Shown one piece after another: positions 35,201 through 44,975 of a DNA stretch of 64,000 bases. The stretch comes from Alishewanella jeotgali KCTC 22429 (GTDB taxonomy: Bacteria > Pseudomonadota > Gammaproteobacteria > Enterobacterales > Alteromonadaceae): positions 62,001 through 126,000 of the forward strand of contig NZ_AHTH01000048.1 of the NCBI RefSeq assembly GCF_000245735.1, given 5' to 3'. Numbering within the stretch: position 1 is the stretch's first letter; the number at the start of each line of letters is the position of its first letter. The notes beneath the pieces were generated by a model. That model made no database searches. It had not been told where the DNA came from and worked only from the letters and a program-made list of their open reading frames with translations. Both the position numbers and the translations under genes were made by a program.

Positions 35201-36511
35201 ATGCAAGTTTCTGTTGAAACCACCCAGGGTTTAGAGCGCCGTGTAAATATTACTGTGCCGGCTGCAACATTAGATAACGAAGTAAAAAGCCGCCTGCGTG
35301 ACGTCGCAAAACGTCAGCGTATCGATGGCTTCCGTCCTGGTAAAGCGCCTATTTCAATCATCCAAAAACGTTTTGGCCTAGCGGTACTGCAGGAAGTGGC
35401 GTCTGAGCAAATGCAGCGCGCTTTTTACGAAGCCATTATCGAACACAAATTAACCCCAGCTGGCGCGCCAACCTTTGCACCAGAAGCGCTGGAAAGCGGT
35501 AAAGATTTGGCTTTCACTGCCACCTTCGAAGTGTATCCGGAAGTGACTGTTGCTGCACTGGATAAAGTGGAAGTGACTAAGCCAGTGGTTGAGATCTCTG
35601 AAGACGATCTGAGCAAGATGCTGGAAACGCTGCGCAAGCAACACGCCAAGTGGGAAGCCTCTGACGCCGCTGCTGCTGCCGGTGATCGCGTAACGATTGA
35701 TTTCGTTGGTTCTATCGACGGTGAAGAGTTTGAAGGCGGTAAGGCCTCTAACTTCGTACTGGAGTTAGGTCAGGGCCGGATGATTCCAGGCTTTGAAGAT
35801 GACATCATCGGCAAAAAAGCCGGTGAAGCGGTAACTGTTAACGTGACTTTCCCAGAAGAGTACCACGCTGAAAACTTGAAAGGTAAAGCTGCCAGCTTCG
35901 CCGTAACGGTAAACAAAGTTGAGCAACAAGTACTGCCTGAACTGAACGACGAGTTCGCAGCGCTGTTTGGTTTAACTGAAGCCACTGTTGACGCACTGAA
36001 AGCTGAAGTGCGTAAAAACATGGAACGCGAGCTGAAGCAAACCATCAAAGGTAAAGTGAAAGAGCAAGTTATCAAAGGCTTACTGGCAACTAACGAAGTT
36101 GAAGTACCAAAAGCCCTGATCGCCAGCGAAGTTGACGTACTGCGTCAGCAAGCGATGCAGCGTTTTGGTCAGAATGTAAATCCAAAGCAATTACCAGAGC
36201 TGCCCGCTTCTCTGTTCGAAGAGCAGGCGAAAGATCGCGTTAAAGTCGGTCTGTTATTGGGCGAAATCATCAAGACTAACAGCCTGAAAGTTGACGAAGC
36301 TAAGGTACAAGAGCTGATCGATAACGTCGCTTCTGCCTACGAAGATCCGGCTGAAGTTGTGGCTTACTACAAAGGCAACAAAGAGCTGATGCAAAGCATG
36401 CGTAACGTGGCTTTAGAAGAGCAGGCGATCGAAGTGGTGCTGGCAGCTGCTAAAGTAACTGAACAAGCTGCTGCTTTCGATGAGATTATGAACCCGAAGG
36501 CCGCTAACTAA
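35201..36511 (+). CDS. tig: Trigger factor
   Basis: 436 residues. Ribosome-bound chaperone with prolyl isomerase activity. The N-terminal ribosome-binding domain carries the signature GFRPGKAP near residue 45; the FKBP-type domain lies at about 160-245 ([20 protein letters not shown]); the C-terminal chaperone arms follow. Preceded by GAGGTAAAACG. It heads the conserved tig-clpP-clpX-lon-hup-ppiD order. Confidence 0.97.
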   Translation: MQVSVETTQGLERRVNITVPAATLDNEVKSRLRDVAKRQRIDGFRPGKAPISIIQKRFGLAVLQEVASEQMQRAFYEAIIEHKLTPAGAPTFAPEALESGKDLAFTATFEVYPEVTVAALDKVEVTKPVVEISEDDLSKMLETLRKQHAKWEASDAAAAAGDRVTIDFVGSIDGEEFEGGKASNFVLELGQGRMIPGFEDDIIGKKAGEAVTVNVTFPEEYHAENLKGKAASFAVTVNKVEQQVLPELNDEFAALFGLTEATVDALKAEVRKNMERELKQTIKGKVKEQVIKGLLATNEVEVPKALIASEVDVLRQQAMQRFGQNVNPKQLPELPASLFEEQAKDRVKVGLLLGEIIKTNSLKVDEAKVQELIDNVASAYEDPAEVVAYYKGNKELMQSMRNVALEEQAIEVVLAAAKVTEQAAAFDEIMNPKAAN

Positions 36512-36539
36512 GATTGACTTCTTAGGCTGGCACGGTTTT

Positions 36540-36574
36540 AATGGCTCGGACACCTGTTCGGGCCATTTTATTTT
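36540..36574 (+). terminator. tig terminator
   Basis: AATGGCTCG (36540-36548) pairs with CGGGCCATT (36559-36567) with one G-T pair, followed by TTTTATTTT. Confidence 0.8.
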
Positions 36575-36626
36575 GTGGCACCGCTATTTTCGACACCTTA
36601 CAGCTTTAGAGAAGGGATCCCAGATT

Positions 36627-37250
36627 ATGCCAATGTCTCGTGACATGAATGAGATTGTCAACGCCTTAGTACCCATCGTCATTGAACAAACCGCCAAGGG
36701 TGAACGCTCTTTTGATATTTACTCGCGTCTGTTAAAAGAGCGGGTAATATTCCTGACTGGTCAGGTTGAAGACCATATGGCGAATCTGATTGTCGCCCAA
36801 TTATTGTTCCTTGAATCTGAAAATCCGGAAAAAGACATCTATATTTATATCAATTCACCGGGCGGTTCGGTCACGGCGGGTTTATCGATTTATGATACGA
36901 TGCGTTATATCAAGCCGGATATCGCTACTGTGTGTGTTGGTCAGGCAGCAAGTATGGGCGCTTTCCTGTTATCCGGTGGTACCAAGGGTAAACGTTACTG
37001 TTTACCTAATGCCCGGGTGATGATTCACCAGCCGTTAGGGGGTTTCCAGGGCCAGGCAACGGATTTTGAGATCCATGCCCGGGAGATTTTAAGTATCAAA
37101 GAGAAGCTAAACCGCTTAATGGCGGAACACTCAGGCAAGAGCTATGAGCAAGTGTGCAAGGATACCGAGCGCGATAACTTCTTAAGCGCGCAGCAAGCCT
37201 TGGACTATGGCCTGATCGATGCCATATTAACGCAGCGGGATGCGAAATAA
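36627..37250 (+). CDS. clpP: ATP-dependent Clp protease proteolytic subunit
   Basis: 207 residues from the ATG at 36627 (AAGGG upstream); an earlier in-frame TTG start lies in the tig terminator and is rejected. Forms the tetradecameric barrel that works with ClpX and ClpA. The catalytic triad is S109 (GQAASMGAF), H134 (VMIHQPLGG) and an Asp in [10 protein letters not shown]. Followed by clpX after 50 bp. Confidence 0.97.
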   Translation: MPMSRDMNEIVNALVPIVIEQTAKGERSFDIYSRLLKERVIFLTGQVEDHMANLIVAQLLFLESENPEKDIYIYINSPGGSVTAGLSIYDTMRYIKPDIATVCVGQAASMGAFLLSGGTKGKRYCLPNARVMIHQPLGGFQGQATDFEIHAREILSIKEKLNRLMAEHSGKSYEQVCKDTERDNFLSAQQALDYGLIDAILTQRDAK

Positions 37251-37260
37251 TTTAAAGCAG

Positions 37261-37278
37261 GCCGGGTTTTGGCCCGGC
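37261..37278 (+). other. Hairpin between clpP and clpX
   Basis: GCCGGG (37261-37266) and CCCGGC (37273-37278) with a TTTTGG loop and no following T run. It could tune clpP versus clpX mRNA levels; it does not look like a full terminator. Confidence 0.5.
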
Positions 37279-37300
37279 TGGTTGAACAAGAGGTAGTTAC

Positions 37301-38581
37301 ATGTCTGATCACCGCACTGACGGCGATAAGAGCGGCAAATTACTGTACTGCTCTTTTTGTGGCAAATCACAGCATGAAGTGCGTAAGTTGATCGCAGGGC
37401 CACAAGTTTATATTTGTGATGAATGCGTTGACCTATGCAACGATATCATTCGGGAAGAGATTAAAGATATCTCGCCGAAGCGTGATACCGAAAAGTTGCC
37501 GACGCCGCGCGAGATCCGCAAACATCTGGACGATTATGTGATCGGTCAGGAGCATGCGAAGAAAGTTCTGGCGGTAGCGGTCTATAACCACTACAAACGC
37601 CTGCGTAGCATCCAGCAAAAGCAGGATGTGGAACTGGGTAAGAGTAATATTCTATTGATCGGTCCTACCGGTAGCGGTAAAACGCTGCTGGCTGAAACCC
37701 TGGCGCGTTTACTGGATGTGCCTTTTACCATGGCCGACGCCACCACATTAACCGAAGCTGGTTATGTTGGTGAAGACGTGGAAAATATCATTCAGAAACT
37801 GCTGCAAAAATGCGATTACGACGTCGAAAAAGCGCAGCGCGGTATTGTCTATATCGATGAAATCGACAAGATCTCCCGCAAGTCTGATAACCCGTCGATT
37901 ACCCGTGATGTGTCCGGTGAGGGGGTACAGCAGGCGCTGTTAAAGCTGATTGAAGGCACCATTGCGTCGGTACCACCGCAGGGCGGTCGTAAGCACCCAC
38001 AGCAGGAGTTTTTGCAGGTTGATACCTCAAAGATCCTGTTTATCTGTGGTGGCGCCTTCGCTGGTCTGGACAAAGTTATTGAACAGCGGATGGCGAAAGG
38101 CTCAGGTATTGGTTTTGGCGCTGAAGTGAAAAGCAAAGAAAGTAGCCGCAGCCTGACCGAAAGCTTCCGCGATGTAGAACCGGAAGACTTAGTGAAATAC
38201 GGCCTGATCCCGGAATTTATTGGCCGTCTGCCGGTAGTTGCTACATTGACCGAGCTGGACCTGGATGCGCTGATGCAGATCCTGAGTCAGCCAAAGAATG
38301 CGCTGATCAAGCAGTTTGCTGCCTTGTTCGCGATGGAAGAGGTCGATCTGGAGTTTCGCGATGATGCCTTAAAAGCCATCGCCCAAAAAGCCATGGACCG
38401 TAAGACCGGTGCCCGGGGTCTACGCTCTATCGTCGAAGGCGTGTTGCTGGATACCATGTACGAATTACCGTCGATGCAGGATGTCAGCAAGGTTGTTATC
38501 GACGAGACAGTGATCCGCGGTGAGAGTCAGCCCATACTTATCTACGAGAGCAGTGAGCCGGCGGTAGCCGAATCGCATTAA
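37301..38581 (+). CDS. clpX: ATP-dependent Clp protease ATP-binding subunit ClpX
   Basis: 426 residues. Hexameric AAA+ unfoldase feeding ClpP. The N-terminal zinc-binding domain has C17, C20, C39 and C42; Walker [16 protein letters not shown]; Walker [11 protein letters not shown]; the IGFGA ClpP-docking loop is present ([12 protein letters not shown]). Cotranscribed with clpP; terminator follows at the stop codon. Confidence 0.97.
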   Translation: MSDHRTDGDKSGKLLYCSFCGKSQHEVRKLIAGPQVYICDECVDLCNDIIREEIKDISPKRDTEKLPTPREIRKHLDDYVIGQEHAKKVLAVAVYNHYKRLRSIQQKQDVELGKSNILLIGPTGSGKTLLAETLARLLDVPFTMADATTLTEAGYVGEDVENIIQKLLQKCDYDVEKAQRGIVYIDEIDKISRKSDNPSITRDVSGEGVQQALLKLIEGTIASVPPQGGRKHPQQEFLQVDTSKILFICGGAFAGLDKVIEQRMAKGSGIGFGAEVKSKESSRSLTESFRDVEPEDLVKYGLIPEFIGRLPVVATLTELDLDALMQILSQPKNALIKQFAALFAMEEVDLEFRDDALKAIAQKAMDRKTGARGLRSIVEGVLLDTMYELPSMQDVSKVVIDETVIRGESQPILIYESSEPAVAESH

Positions 38582-38608
38582 AAAAGGGAGCTGCAAAGCT
38601 CCTTTTTT
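38581..38608 (+). terminator. clpX terminator
   Basis: AAAAAGGGAGCT and AGCTCCTTTTTT form a 12-bp stem (one G-T pair) closed by a GCAA tetraloop, starting on the last base of the clpX stop codon. Confidence 0.85.
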
Positions 38609-38617
38609 ATCTGATGA

Positions 38618-38646
38618 ATTGAAGTTTCCGGAAAAAGCCCCATATA
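38618..38646 (+). promoter_or_regulatory. lon: Sigma-32 heat-shock promoter for lon
   Basis: ATTGAAG (38618-38624), 13 bases, then CCCCATATA (38638-38646). This closely follows the RpoH consensus (CTTGAA, 13-15 bases, CCCCATnTA). It sits 43 bp before the lon ATG. Confidence 0.78.
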
Positions 38647-38689
38647 CTGGCTTATATCGCCTGCAGTTATTAATTTCGAGAGCTATTTC

Positions 38690-41086
38690 ATGACCACAGA
38701 ACACCAAGAAACCTTGCATATGCCGGTATTGGCATTGCGGGATGTCGTTGTTTACCCGCATATGGTGATCCCACTTTTTGTTGGCCGGGCGAAGTCTATC
38801 AAGTGTTTAGATGCGGCGATGGACAATGATAAGCAGATCTTTTTAGTGGCACAAAAAGACGCCACTCTGGATGATCCTACCGAAAAAGATTTGTATCAGA
38901 TCGGTACCGTTGCCACTATTCTGCAACTGTTAAAACTACCGGATGGCACCGTTAAGGTGTTAGTTGAAGGCGGTAAGCGCGCAAAACTGAGTAAATTTAC
39001 TGAGACCAAAGACAGCTTTGCGGCCTTTGTCGAGCTGGTGCCAACTCAGGACATCGATAGCCGTGAGCAGGAAGTATTCCTGCGTTCGGCAATTAACCAG
39101 TTTGAAGGCTATATCAAGCTAAATAAAAAGATCCCGCCTGAGGTACTCACTGCGCTAAGTGGTATCGATGATGCGGCCCGTCTGGCTGATACTATGGCGG
39201 CGCATATGCCGCTGAAAGTCGAAGATAAGCAAAAGGTACTGGAGCTGACGGACGTGACCGAACGCCTGGAGTATCTGATGGCGATGATGGAGAGCGAGAT
39301 CGATATTCTGCAGGTCGAGCGCCGCATCCGCAGCCGGGTGAAAAAGCAGATGGAGAAAAGCCAGCGCGAGTACTATCTGAACGAACAAATGAAAGCAATC
39401 CAGCGCGAGCTCGGTGAGCTGGAAGATGCGCCGGATGAGTTTGAAACCCTGTCGAAAAAAATTGCTGAGGCGAAAATGCCGGCTGAAGCAGAAGCCAAGG
39501 CTAAGGCCGAGCTGCAAAAGCTGAAAATGATGTCACCGATGTCGGCAGAGGCTACAGTGGTGCGCAGCTATATTGACTGGTTAACTCAGGTGCCGTGGCA
39601 GACACGCTCTAAGGTAAAGAAAAACCTGGCCGCCGCTGAGCAAATCCTGAATGCTGATCACTATGGCCTGGAAAAGGTCAAAGAGCGCATTATGGAATAT
39701 CTGGCAGTGCAGCAGCGGGTGAACAAGTTAAAAGGGCCGATTCTATGTTTAGTTGGTCCGCCGGGTGTCGGTAAAACCTCGCTTGGGCAATCTGTTGCCA
39801 AGGCAACCGGCCGCAAATATGTGCGGATGGCCTTAGGCGGCGTGCGGGATGAAGCAGAAATCCGTGGTCATCGCCGTACTTATATCGGCTCGATGCCGGG
39901 TAAGATCATCCAGAAGATGGCAAAGGTCGGGGTGCGTAACCCACTGTTCCTGCTGGATGAAATTGACAAGATGGCATCGGATTTCCGCGGTGATCCGGCA
40001 GCGGCGCTGTTAGAGGTCCTGGATCCGGAGCAGAATGGCGCCTTTAGCGATCATTACCTTGAAGTTGACTACGATCTGTCTGATGTGATGTTTTTCGCCA
40101 CATCCAATAGCCTGAATATTCCGCCGGCCCTGCTGGATCGGATGGAAGTGATCCGGCTGTCTGGTTATACCGAGGATGAAAAACTGAATATTGCCAAACA
40201 GCACTTGGTACCAAAACAGGTTAGTCGCAATGGCTTGAAGCCATCCGAAGTGTTGATTGAGGATAGCGCCATTATCGGCATTATCCGTTACTACACCCGT
40301 GAAGCCGGGGTGCGCAGCTTAGAGCGGGAAATCTCGAAACTGTGTCGTAAGGCGGTAAAGCAGATCCTGCTGAATAAAGGCTTAAAGCAGGTGGTGATTA
40401 ACGACGCTAACCTGGAAGAGTTCTTAGGTGTACATCGCTTTGACTATGGGAAAGCGGAAGACAGTAATCGCATTGGTCAGGTTACCGGCCTGGCCTGGAC
40501 TGAAGTTGGCGGCGACTTACTGACCATTGAAGCGGCGGCAGTAGTGGGTAAAGGTAAGCTGACTTATACCGGCTCGCTCGGTGATGTGATGAAAGAATCC
40601 ATTCAGGCGGCGATGACAGTGGTGCGTAGCCGTGCTGAGGGGCTGCGGATAAACGAAGATTTTTACGAGAAACGCGATATTCATGTGCATGTGCCGGAAG
40701 GGGCAACGCCAAAAGATGGCCCCAGTGCCGGTATTGCGATGGTCACCGCACTGGTCTCCAGTTTAACCGGTAATCCGGTACGGGCTGATGTCGCTATGAC
40801 CGGTGAAATTACGCTGCGCGGTGAAGTGTTACCTATTGGTGGCTTAAAAGAAAAGTTACTGGCCGCACATCGCGGTGGTATAAAACGGGTATTAATACCT
40901 TTTGATAATGTCCGCGACCTGAAAGAAATTCCGGAAAACGTGAAAAGTGCGCTGGAAATCACGCCGGTAAAATGGATTGAAGAGGTGCTGGAAGCCGCAT
41001 TGCAAGAGCCATTGGCACGGGTAACGGTGCCAAATACGGCAAAAAATGCAGCAAAAAGCAAAAAAACCGAAAAAAATCCGGTTTAG
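38690..41086 (+). CDS. lon: ATP-dependent protease Lon
   Basis: 798 residues. Homohexameric AAA+ protease for damaged and regulatory proteins. The N-terminal substrate domain starts at about residue 8 ([17 protein letters not shown]); Walker A is [15 protein letters not shown]; the Ser-Lys catalytic dyad is S679 (DGPSAGIAM) and K722 ([10 protein letters not shown]). The C-terminus has a Lys/Ala-rich tail. Heat-shock promoter upstream. Confidence 0.98.
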   Translation: MTTEHQETLHMPVLALRDVVVYPHMVIPLFVGRAKSIKCLDAAMDNDKQIFLVAQKDATLDDPTEKDLYQIGTVATILQLLKLPDGTVKVLVEGGKRAKLSKFTETKDSFAAFVELVPTQDIDSREQEVFLRSAINQFEGYIKLNKKIPPEVLTALSGIDDAARLADTMAAHMPLKVEDKQKVLELTDVTERLEYLMAMMESEIDILQVERRIRSRVKKQMEKSQREYYLNEQMKAIQRELGELEDAPDEFETLSKKIAEAKMPAEAEAKAKAELQKLKMMSPMSAEATVVRSYIDWLTQVPWQTRSKVKKNLAAAEQILNADHYGLEKVKERIMEYLAVQQRVNKLKGPILCLVGPPGVGKTSLGQSVAKATGRKYVRMALGGVRDEAEIRGHRRTYIGSMPGKIIQKMAKVGVRNPLFLLDEIDKMASDFRGDPAAALLEVLDPEQNGAFSDHYLEVDYDLSDVMFFATSNSLNIPPALLDRMEVIRLSGYTEDEKLNIAKQHLVPKQVSRNGLKPSEVLIEDSAIIGIIRYYTREAGVRSLEREISKLCRKAVKQILLNKGLKQVVINDANLEEFLGVHRFDYGKAEDSNRIGQVTGLAWTEVGGDLLTIEAAAVVGKGKLTYTGSLGDVMKESIQAAMTVVRSRAEGLRINEDFYEKRDIHVHVPEGATPKDGPSAGIAMVTALVSSLTGNPVRADVAMTGEITLRGEVLPIGGLKEKLLAAHRGGIKRVLIPFDNVRDLKEIPENVKSALEITPVKWIEEVLEAALQEPLARVTVPNTAKNAAKSKKTEKNPV

Positions 41087-41130
41087 GGGCTTTTCATTCC
41101 CGTTGGCTGTGCTAAGTTATGGACAGTTTC

Positions 41131-41162
41131 GGCTAAGCCCTTGTGTAGCAAGGGCTGTAGCC
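41131..41162. other. Strong hairpin after lon without a T run
   Basis: GGCTA-AGCCCTTG (41131-41143) pairs with CAAGGGCT-TAGCC (41149-41162, one bulged G) around TGTAG. No U tract follows on either strand, so it is not a normal Rho-independent terminator. Confidence 0.6.
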
Positions 41163-41194
41163 TAAGCCAAAAAAATTAGTTTTAATGTTTCTGC

Positions 41195-41231
41195 TGCTTG
41201 CAAGCAAGGTCTTTGCTTGTTATAACAAGCA
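41195..41231. repeat. Two stacked palindromes before hupB
   Basis: TGCTTGCAAGCA (41195-41206, perfect) and TGCTTGTTATAACAAGCA (41214-41231, perfect 18 bp) share the TGCTTG/CAAGCA half-site. They lie 65-100 bp before the hupB start, in its promoter region, and look like operator sites. Confidence 0.6.
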
Positions 41232-41295
41232 GGCAAGGATTAAACCTAATAGCTTGTAGTTGTAGAAAATAATAACAATTGAAGGGGATGATATT

Positions 41296-41568
41296 GTGAA
41301 CAAGTCTCAACTGATCGACAAAATTGCTGCGAATGCAGATATTTCTAAGGCCGCAGCAGGTCGCGCGTTAGACGCGTTCATCGACGCTGTTACCGAAGCT
41401 CTTAAGGAAGGCGACTCAGTAGCTCTTGTCGGTTTTGGTACTTACAGCGTACGTGAGCGTGCAGCCCGTACTGGTCGTAACCCACAAACCGGTGCTACTA
41501 TCCAAATCGCTTCTGCGAAAATTCCTTCTTTCAAGCCAGGTAAAGCGTTAAAAGACGCAGTTAACTGA
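41296..41568 (+). CDS. hupB: DNA-binding protein HU-beta
   Basis: 90 residues from a GTG start after AAGGGG. Small histone-like protein that bends DNA and shapes the nucleoid. The DNA-binding arm region [20 protein letters not shown] is the family signature. Monocistronic, directly after lon as in many gammaproteobacteria, with its own terminator. Confidence 0.97.
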   Translation: MNKSQLIDKIAANADISKAAAGRALDAFIDAVTEALKEGDSVALVGFGTYSVRERAARTGRNPQTGATIQIASAKIPSFKPGKALKDAVN

Positions 41569-41631
41569 TAGAATTTCCGTCCGGCGCGCCGGGGGAGTTC
41601 CGCAAGCCAGTAGCTTAGCTCAGGCTTCTAT

Positions 41632-41668
41632 AAAAAAGGCGCATCTGTTAAGATGCGCTTTTTTTTTA
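41632..41668 (+). terminator. hupB terminator
   Basis: AAAAAAGGCGCATCT pairs with AGATGCGCTTTTTT (one bulged G), GTTA loop, followed by more T. The T run covers a longer upstream start of the ppiD frame, so that start is rejected. Confidence 0.88.
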
Positions 41669-41709
41669 ACACAACTTTTGTGTCACGACATAACAGAGAA
41701 AGCGCAACG

Positions 41710-43617
41710 ATGTTAGAACGAATCAGAGAAGGCTCACAGGGTATGACCGCCAAGATCATTCTTGGCCTGGTGATCCTGACATTTGCATTAGCAGGCGTCG
41801 GCGGTTACCTCAGCTCACCCCGTGAGGCGATAGTCGCCGTGGTGAACGGCGAAGAAATCAGTCAGGCACGCTTTGAGCAAGCGTTGCAAAGTGAACGCTC
41901 GCGGATGCAGCAGCAGTTTGGTGAAATGTACGACATGCTGGCTGCTGACCCAGGCTATATGGCCAATTTTCGTAGTGAAGTGTTAGAGCGGCTGATTGAC
42001 GACACCCTGCAAAAGCAATTTGCCCGTCGTTTGGGCTTGCGGGTAGGCGATGATCAGGTGCGTGCTGCGGTGGTGAATTTGCCGGATTTTCAGGTTGACG
42101 GTGTCTTTAATAATGACCGTTTTATTGCCATTCTGCGTCAGGCAGGTTATCAGCCAGCTGAGTTCCGTGAACTGATCCGCGAAGATCTGTCAGGCAGCCA
42201 GCTGATGCAAGGCCTGCTGGGTAGTGAGTTTGGTTTAGCCGGTGAGATTAATCAGCTGCTGGCGCTGCAACAGCAAACCCGCGACATCCGCTACCTGACG
42301 ATACCGGCTGAGCGTTTCCGTAGCCAATTAAACCTGAGCGAAGAACAAATACAAAGCTATTATCAGCAGCAAATTGCGCGTTTTATGACGCCTGAGCAAG
42401 TGGCGGTTGAGTATGTGGAGTTATCAGCAGCGGCTCTGGCAGCGGATATCGAAGTAACTGAGCAGCAGGTGGCTGACTACTATCAGGCTAATCAGGCGCG
42501 CTTTGGCAGTGCCGAACAGCGTGAAGTTGCACATATTATGTTGGAATCCGAGCAGGATGACAGTGCACTTGAGCAACAGGCTCAGGCTTTATTAGCTGAG
42601 TTGAAGGCGGGTGCAGATTTCGCCGCCCTGGCGCAGCAGCATTCAGCGGATACCTTCTCAGCTCAAAACGGCGGTGAATTAGGTCCGTTAGTCGCCGGCC
42701 AGATGGATGCGGCTTTTGAAGCGGCGGCGATGGCATTAGCGGCAGAAGGTGAGCTGTCGGGAGTGGTACGTAGTGAGTTTGGTTATCATATTATCAAACT
42801 CAGTAAATTTACCCCTGCGACAACCAAGACCCTGGCTGAGGTGGCAACCGAAATCCGTAATCAGTTACAGGCCGATCAGGCCACAGCACTGTTTTACGAT
42901 CTGCAGCAGCGACTGGCGCAAACCGCTTTCGAACAGCCGGATAACCTGGAAGATGCAGCCGAAGCTATCGGAGTCAAGGTCCAGCACACGACTTTATTTA
43001 GCCGCGACACTGCACCGGCCTTATTGGCGCAACCAGCGGTATTAAGCCGCTTGTTTAATCCGACCTTTATTGCTGAGCGTTTAAACAGTGATGTGATTGA
43101 ACTGGCGCGGGATCAGGTATTGGTCGTGCGGGTGAAAGAGCATCAGGTTGCCCGCACCCTGCCACTGGATGAAGTACGCCCAGAGGTTGAAGCAGCGGTA
43201 CAACAGCAAGAGCTGGCCAGATTAACCGCGGCCTATGCGGCTGAGTTACTTGCAGCGAAAACGGATCTGGACAGTCTGGCAACTCAGGTTGCGGTAACCA
43301 TTAATGACCATCCGGCAACCCCGCGTTTTGGTGGCGCTCTGGGTACTGAGATCCGTACCAAAGCTTTCGCTATGCCAAGACCAGAAAGTGGCGCTACCAG
43401 TCTGGATTCAGTGCAACTGGCCAATGGCGATGTGGCTCTGGTAGCGGTATCAGCAGTAACGGACGCTGAGATCAGCAGTGTACCGGATGCTGGTCAGTTG
43501 GAAGCTATTGCCCGTCAGCAGGCAGAGCAAAATTATCAGGCGTTACTGGCAGTACTGCGGGCTGATGCGAAAATCAGCCGTCAACTGCGCAATACTACCC
43601 AACCTGACGATATTTAA
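41710..43617 (+). CDS. ppiD: Periplasmic folding chaperone PpiD
   Basis: 635 residues from the ATG at 41710. Membrane-anchored chaperone at the Sec exit. One N-terminal membrane span (TAKIILGLVILTFALAGVGG, about residues 15-35), a SurA_N-like region, and a parvulin-type PPIC domain at about residues 265-360 (REVAHIMLESEQDD to GYHIIKLSKF), usually inactive or weak in PpiD. Follows hupB as in E. coli. Confidence 0.94.
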   Translation: MLERIREGSQGMTAKIILGLVILTFALAGVGGYLSSPREAIVAVVNGEEISQARFEQALQSERSRMQQQFGEMYDMLAADPGYMANFRSEVLERLIDDTLQKQFARRLGLRVGDDQVRAAVVNLPDFQVDGVFNNDRFIAILRQAGYQPAEFRELIREDLSGSQLMQGLLGSEFGLAGEINQLLALQQQTRDIRYLTIPAERFRSQLNLSEEQIQSYYQQQIARFMTPEQVAVEYVELSAAALAADIEVTEQQVADYYQANQARFGSAEQREVAHIMLESEQDDSALEQQAQALLAELKAGADFAALAQQHSADTFSAQNGGELGPLVAGQMDAAFEAAAMALAAEGELSGVVRSEFGYHIIKLSKFTPATTKTLAEVATEIRNQLQADQATALFYDLQQRLAQTAFEQPDNLEDAAEAIGVKVQHTTLFSRDTAPALLAQPAVLSRLFNPTFIAERLNSDVIELARDQVLVVRVKEHQVARTLPLDEVRPEVEAAVQQQELARLTAAYAAELLAAKTDLDSLATQVAVTINDHPATPRFGGALGTEIRTKAFAMPRPESGATSLDSVQLANGDVALVAVSAVTDAEISSVPDAGQLEAIARQQAEQNYQALLAVLRADAKISRQLRNTTQPDDI

Positions 43618-43634
43618 ATCTCAGCTAGTACAAG

Positions 43635-43659
43635 CCCCGGATATCCGGGGTTTTTTTTT
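43635..43659 (+). terminator. ppiD terminator
   Basis: CCCCGGATATCCGGGG is a perfect 16-bp palindrome followed by nine T. Confidence 0.9.
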
Positions 43660-43676
43660 GATTATCACACACTCTG

Positions 43677-44870
43677 CTATTGAGTGTCGCAGCTGCCGAT
43701 ACTATCACCGTTTAGTTGGCAATATTGCAGACTAGTTTCAACATCCAGCCCCAGAGTAAGGACGCCAAGCTGACGGCCATCGGCAGCGATTACCGGGATA
43801 CTAAGCTGGGTTAGAAAGCGTGCGGTTGAGGCATCAAACTGTACCTCATCCAAAAAGTAGCTTTGCTTAGTGCCGAAGACTTGCTGATATTTCGCTTCGT
43901 CACCCTGCCAGAAATCTGAGGTGATCTCGCTGATGGCAACGTTACGGCCCTGTACATCCATCAGAATAATTTCTGCAACTTGGCCGGCAGAGCTTTGTTG
44001 AAATTGTTGTAGTTGTATGGAAAGCGGGCTTAGTAACATTTGCTTTGCCAGGGTCGCGATACCCAGTTCCACTTCTTCGATCCATTGTTGATCCTGTTGC
44101 AGGATCTGCTGTTCGGTCCACAGCTGCTGCTTGGCAGCGAGTAATGCCTGCTGCACATCCTGACGACGGCTTAGTGCCTGCGCCTGCGGCAAAAAGCGCT
44201 GCAGTATTAACTGCTGTTCCTGCGGTGAGAGCGCAAAGCTCTGTTGGCTGCAGCCAGCGATCAGGGCGTTAAAGCGACTGAGAAACTGTGGTCTGAGTTG
44301 CAAAAACTGATTTGAGAAGTAAACCCCCAACGGCACATAACGGAAAAAGCGTAGCTGGTAGTCGCTTTGATTCAGACCCAGCCGTGCAGCGTTTAATTGA
44401 AATACCTCTAAGTCCATCAGGATCCGGTCTACGCGCTTTAATTGCAGCAGGCGGACCAGTTCCTCATCGGTATTGACTTCGGTAGTCACGGTTTCTGCCA
44501 TCAGTTGAAACCATTTTTGCTGGTGACTGCCGCGCACCGCCCCCAGCGCCTTTTCCTGACCGGCCAGTTTTACCGACTGAAGATGTTCAATCCAGTACCA
44601 GTTTTCCAGATACAGCGGCGCTGAGAGTTCGCCAAAGGGTTTCATTTCGCTGAGCAGAATAGCGCTAAAATAGCCGTCAAGGCGATTTAGCCGGACTTCC
44701 TGCCGCGCTCTGAGCCAGGGTAAACTTACTAGCTGGTAGGGTTGTTGCAATCGTTGGAAAATGCAGTCTATCTGCCGCCGGCTGGCATCCTGATTATCCA
44801 GTGGCATATTGGTGCCCATCTGTGCCGGCGTTATGGTCTGGATGCTGAGAATGAAAAGTGCTGTAAACAT
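43677..44870 (-). CDS. Periplasmic binding-protein-like / sensor-like fusion, function unknown
   Basis: 397 residues with AGGA before the ATG and a probable signal peptide (MFTALFILSIQTITPAQM). Residues about 25-215 resemble family 3 solute-binding proteins (IDCIFQRLQQPYQLV, LPWLRARQEV, RLDGYFSA). A helical linker (about 215-280) leads to a C-terminal Cache/PDC-like sensor segment (ILMDVQGRNVAISEITSDFW, then QLSIPVIAADGRQLGVLTLG). There is no kinase, cyclase or second membrane span, so it would be a free periplasmic protein. It is separated from sapF by a long hairpin. The ligand and partner are unknown. Confidence 0.6.
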   Translation of the reverse strand: MFTALFILSIQTITPAQMGTNMPLDNQDASRRQIDCIFQRLQQPYQLVSLPWLRARQEVRLNRLDGYFSAILLSEMKPFGELSAPLYLENWYWIEHLQSVKLAGQEKALGAVRGSHQQKWFQLMAETVTTEVNTDEELVRLLQLKRVDRILMDLEVFQLNAARLGLNQSDYQLRFFRYVPLGVYFSNQFLQLRPQFLSRFNALIAGCSQQSFALSPQEQQLILQRFLPQAQALSRRQDVQQALLAAKQQLWTEQQILQQDQQWIEEVELGIATLAKQMLLSPLSIQLQQFQQSSAGQVAEIILMDVQGRNVAISEITSDFWQGDEAKYQQVFGTKQSYFLDEVQFDASTARFLTQLSIPVIAADGRQLGVLTLGLDVETSLQYCQLNGDSIGSCDTQ

Positions 44871-44908
44871 AAAGTATCCTGCAAGCGCAACTATCCCTGA
44901 GTTGTAGT

Positions 44909-44960
44909 AGGGCGTGTTAACGTTTGCTGCTTGTTTTTGCAGCAGACGTTAACACGCCCT
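44909..44960. repeat. 22-bp inverted repeat (hairpin) between sapF and its neighbour
   Basis: Arms at 44909-44930 and 44939-44960 pair over 22 positions with one G-T pair around the 8-nt loop TTGTTTTT. The outer half reads AGGGCGTGTTAACGT. No T run follows on either strand. It could be a transcript stabiliser, a Rho-blocking stem or a dispersed repeat. Confidence 0.75.
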
Positions 44961-44975
44961 AATTATAGCTGTACT

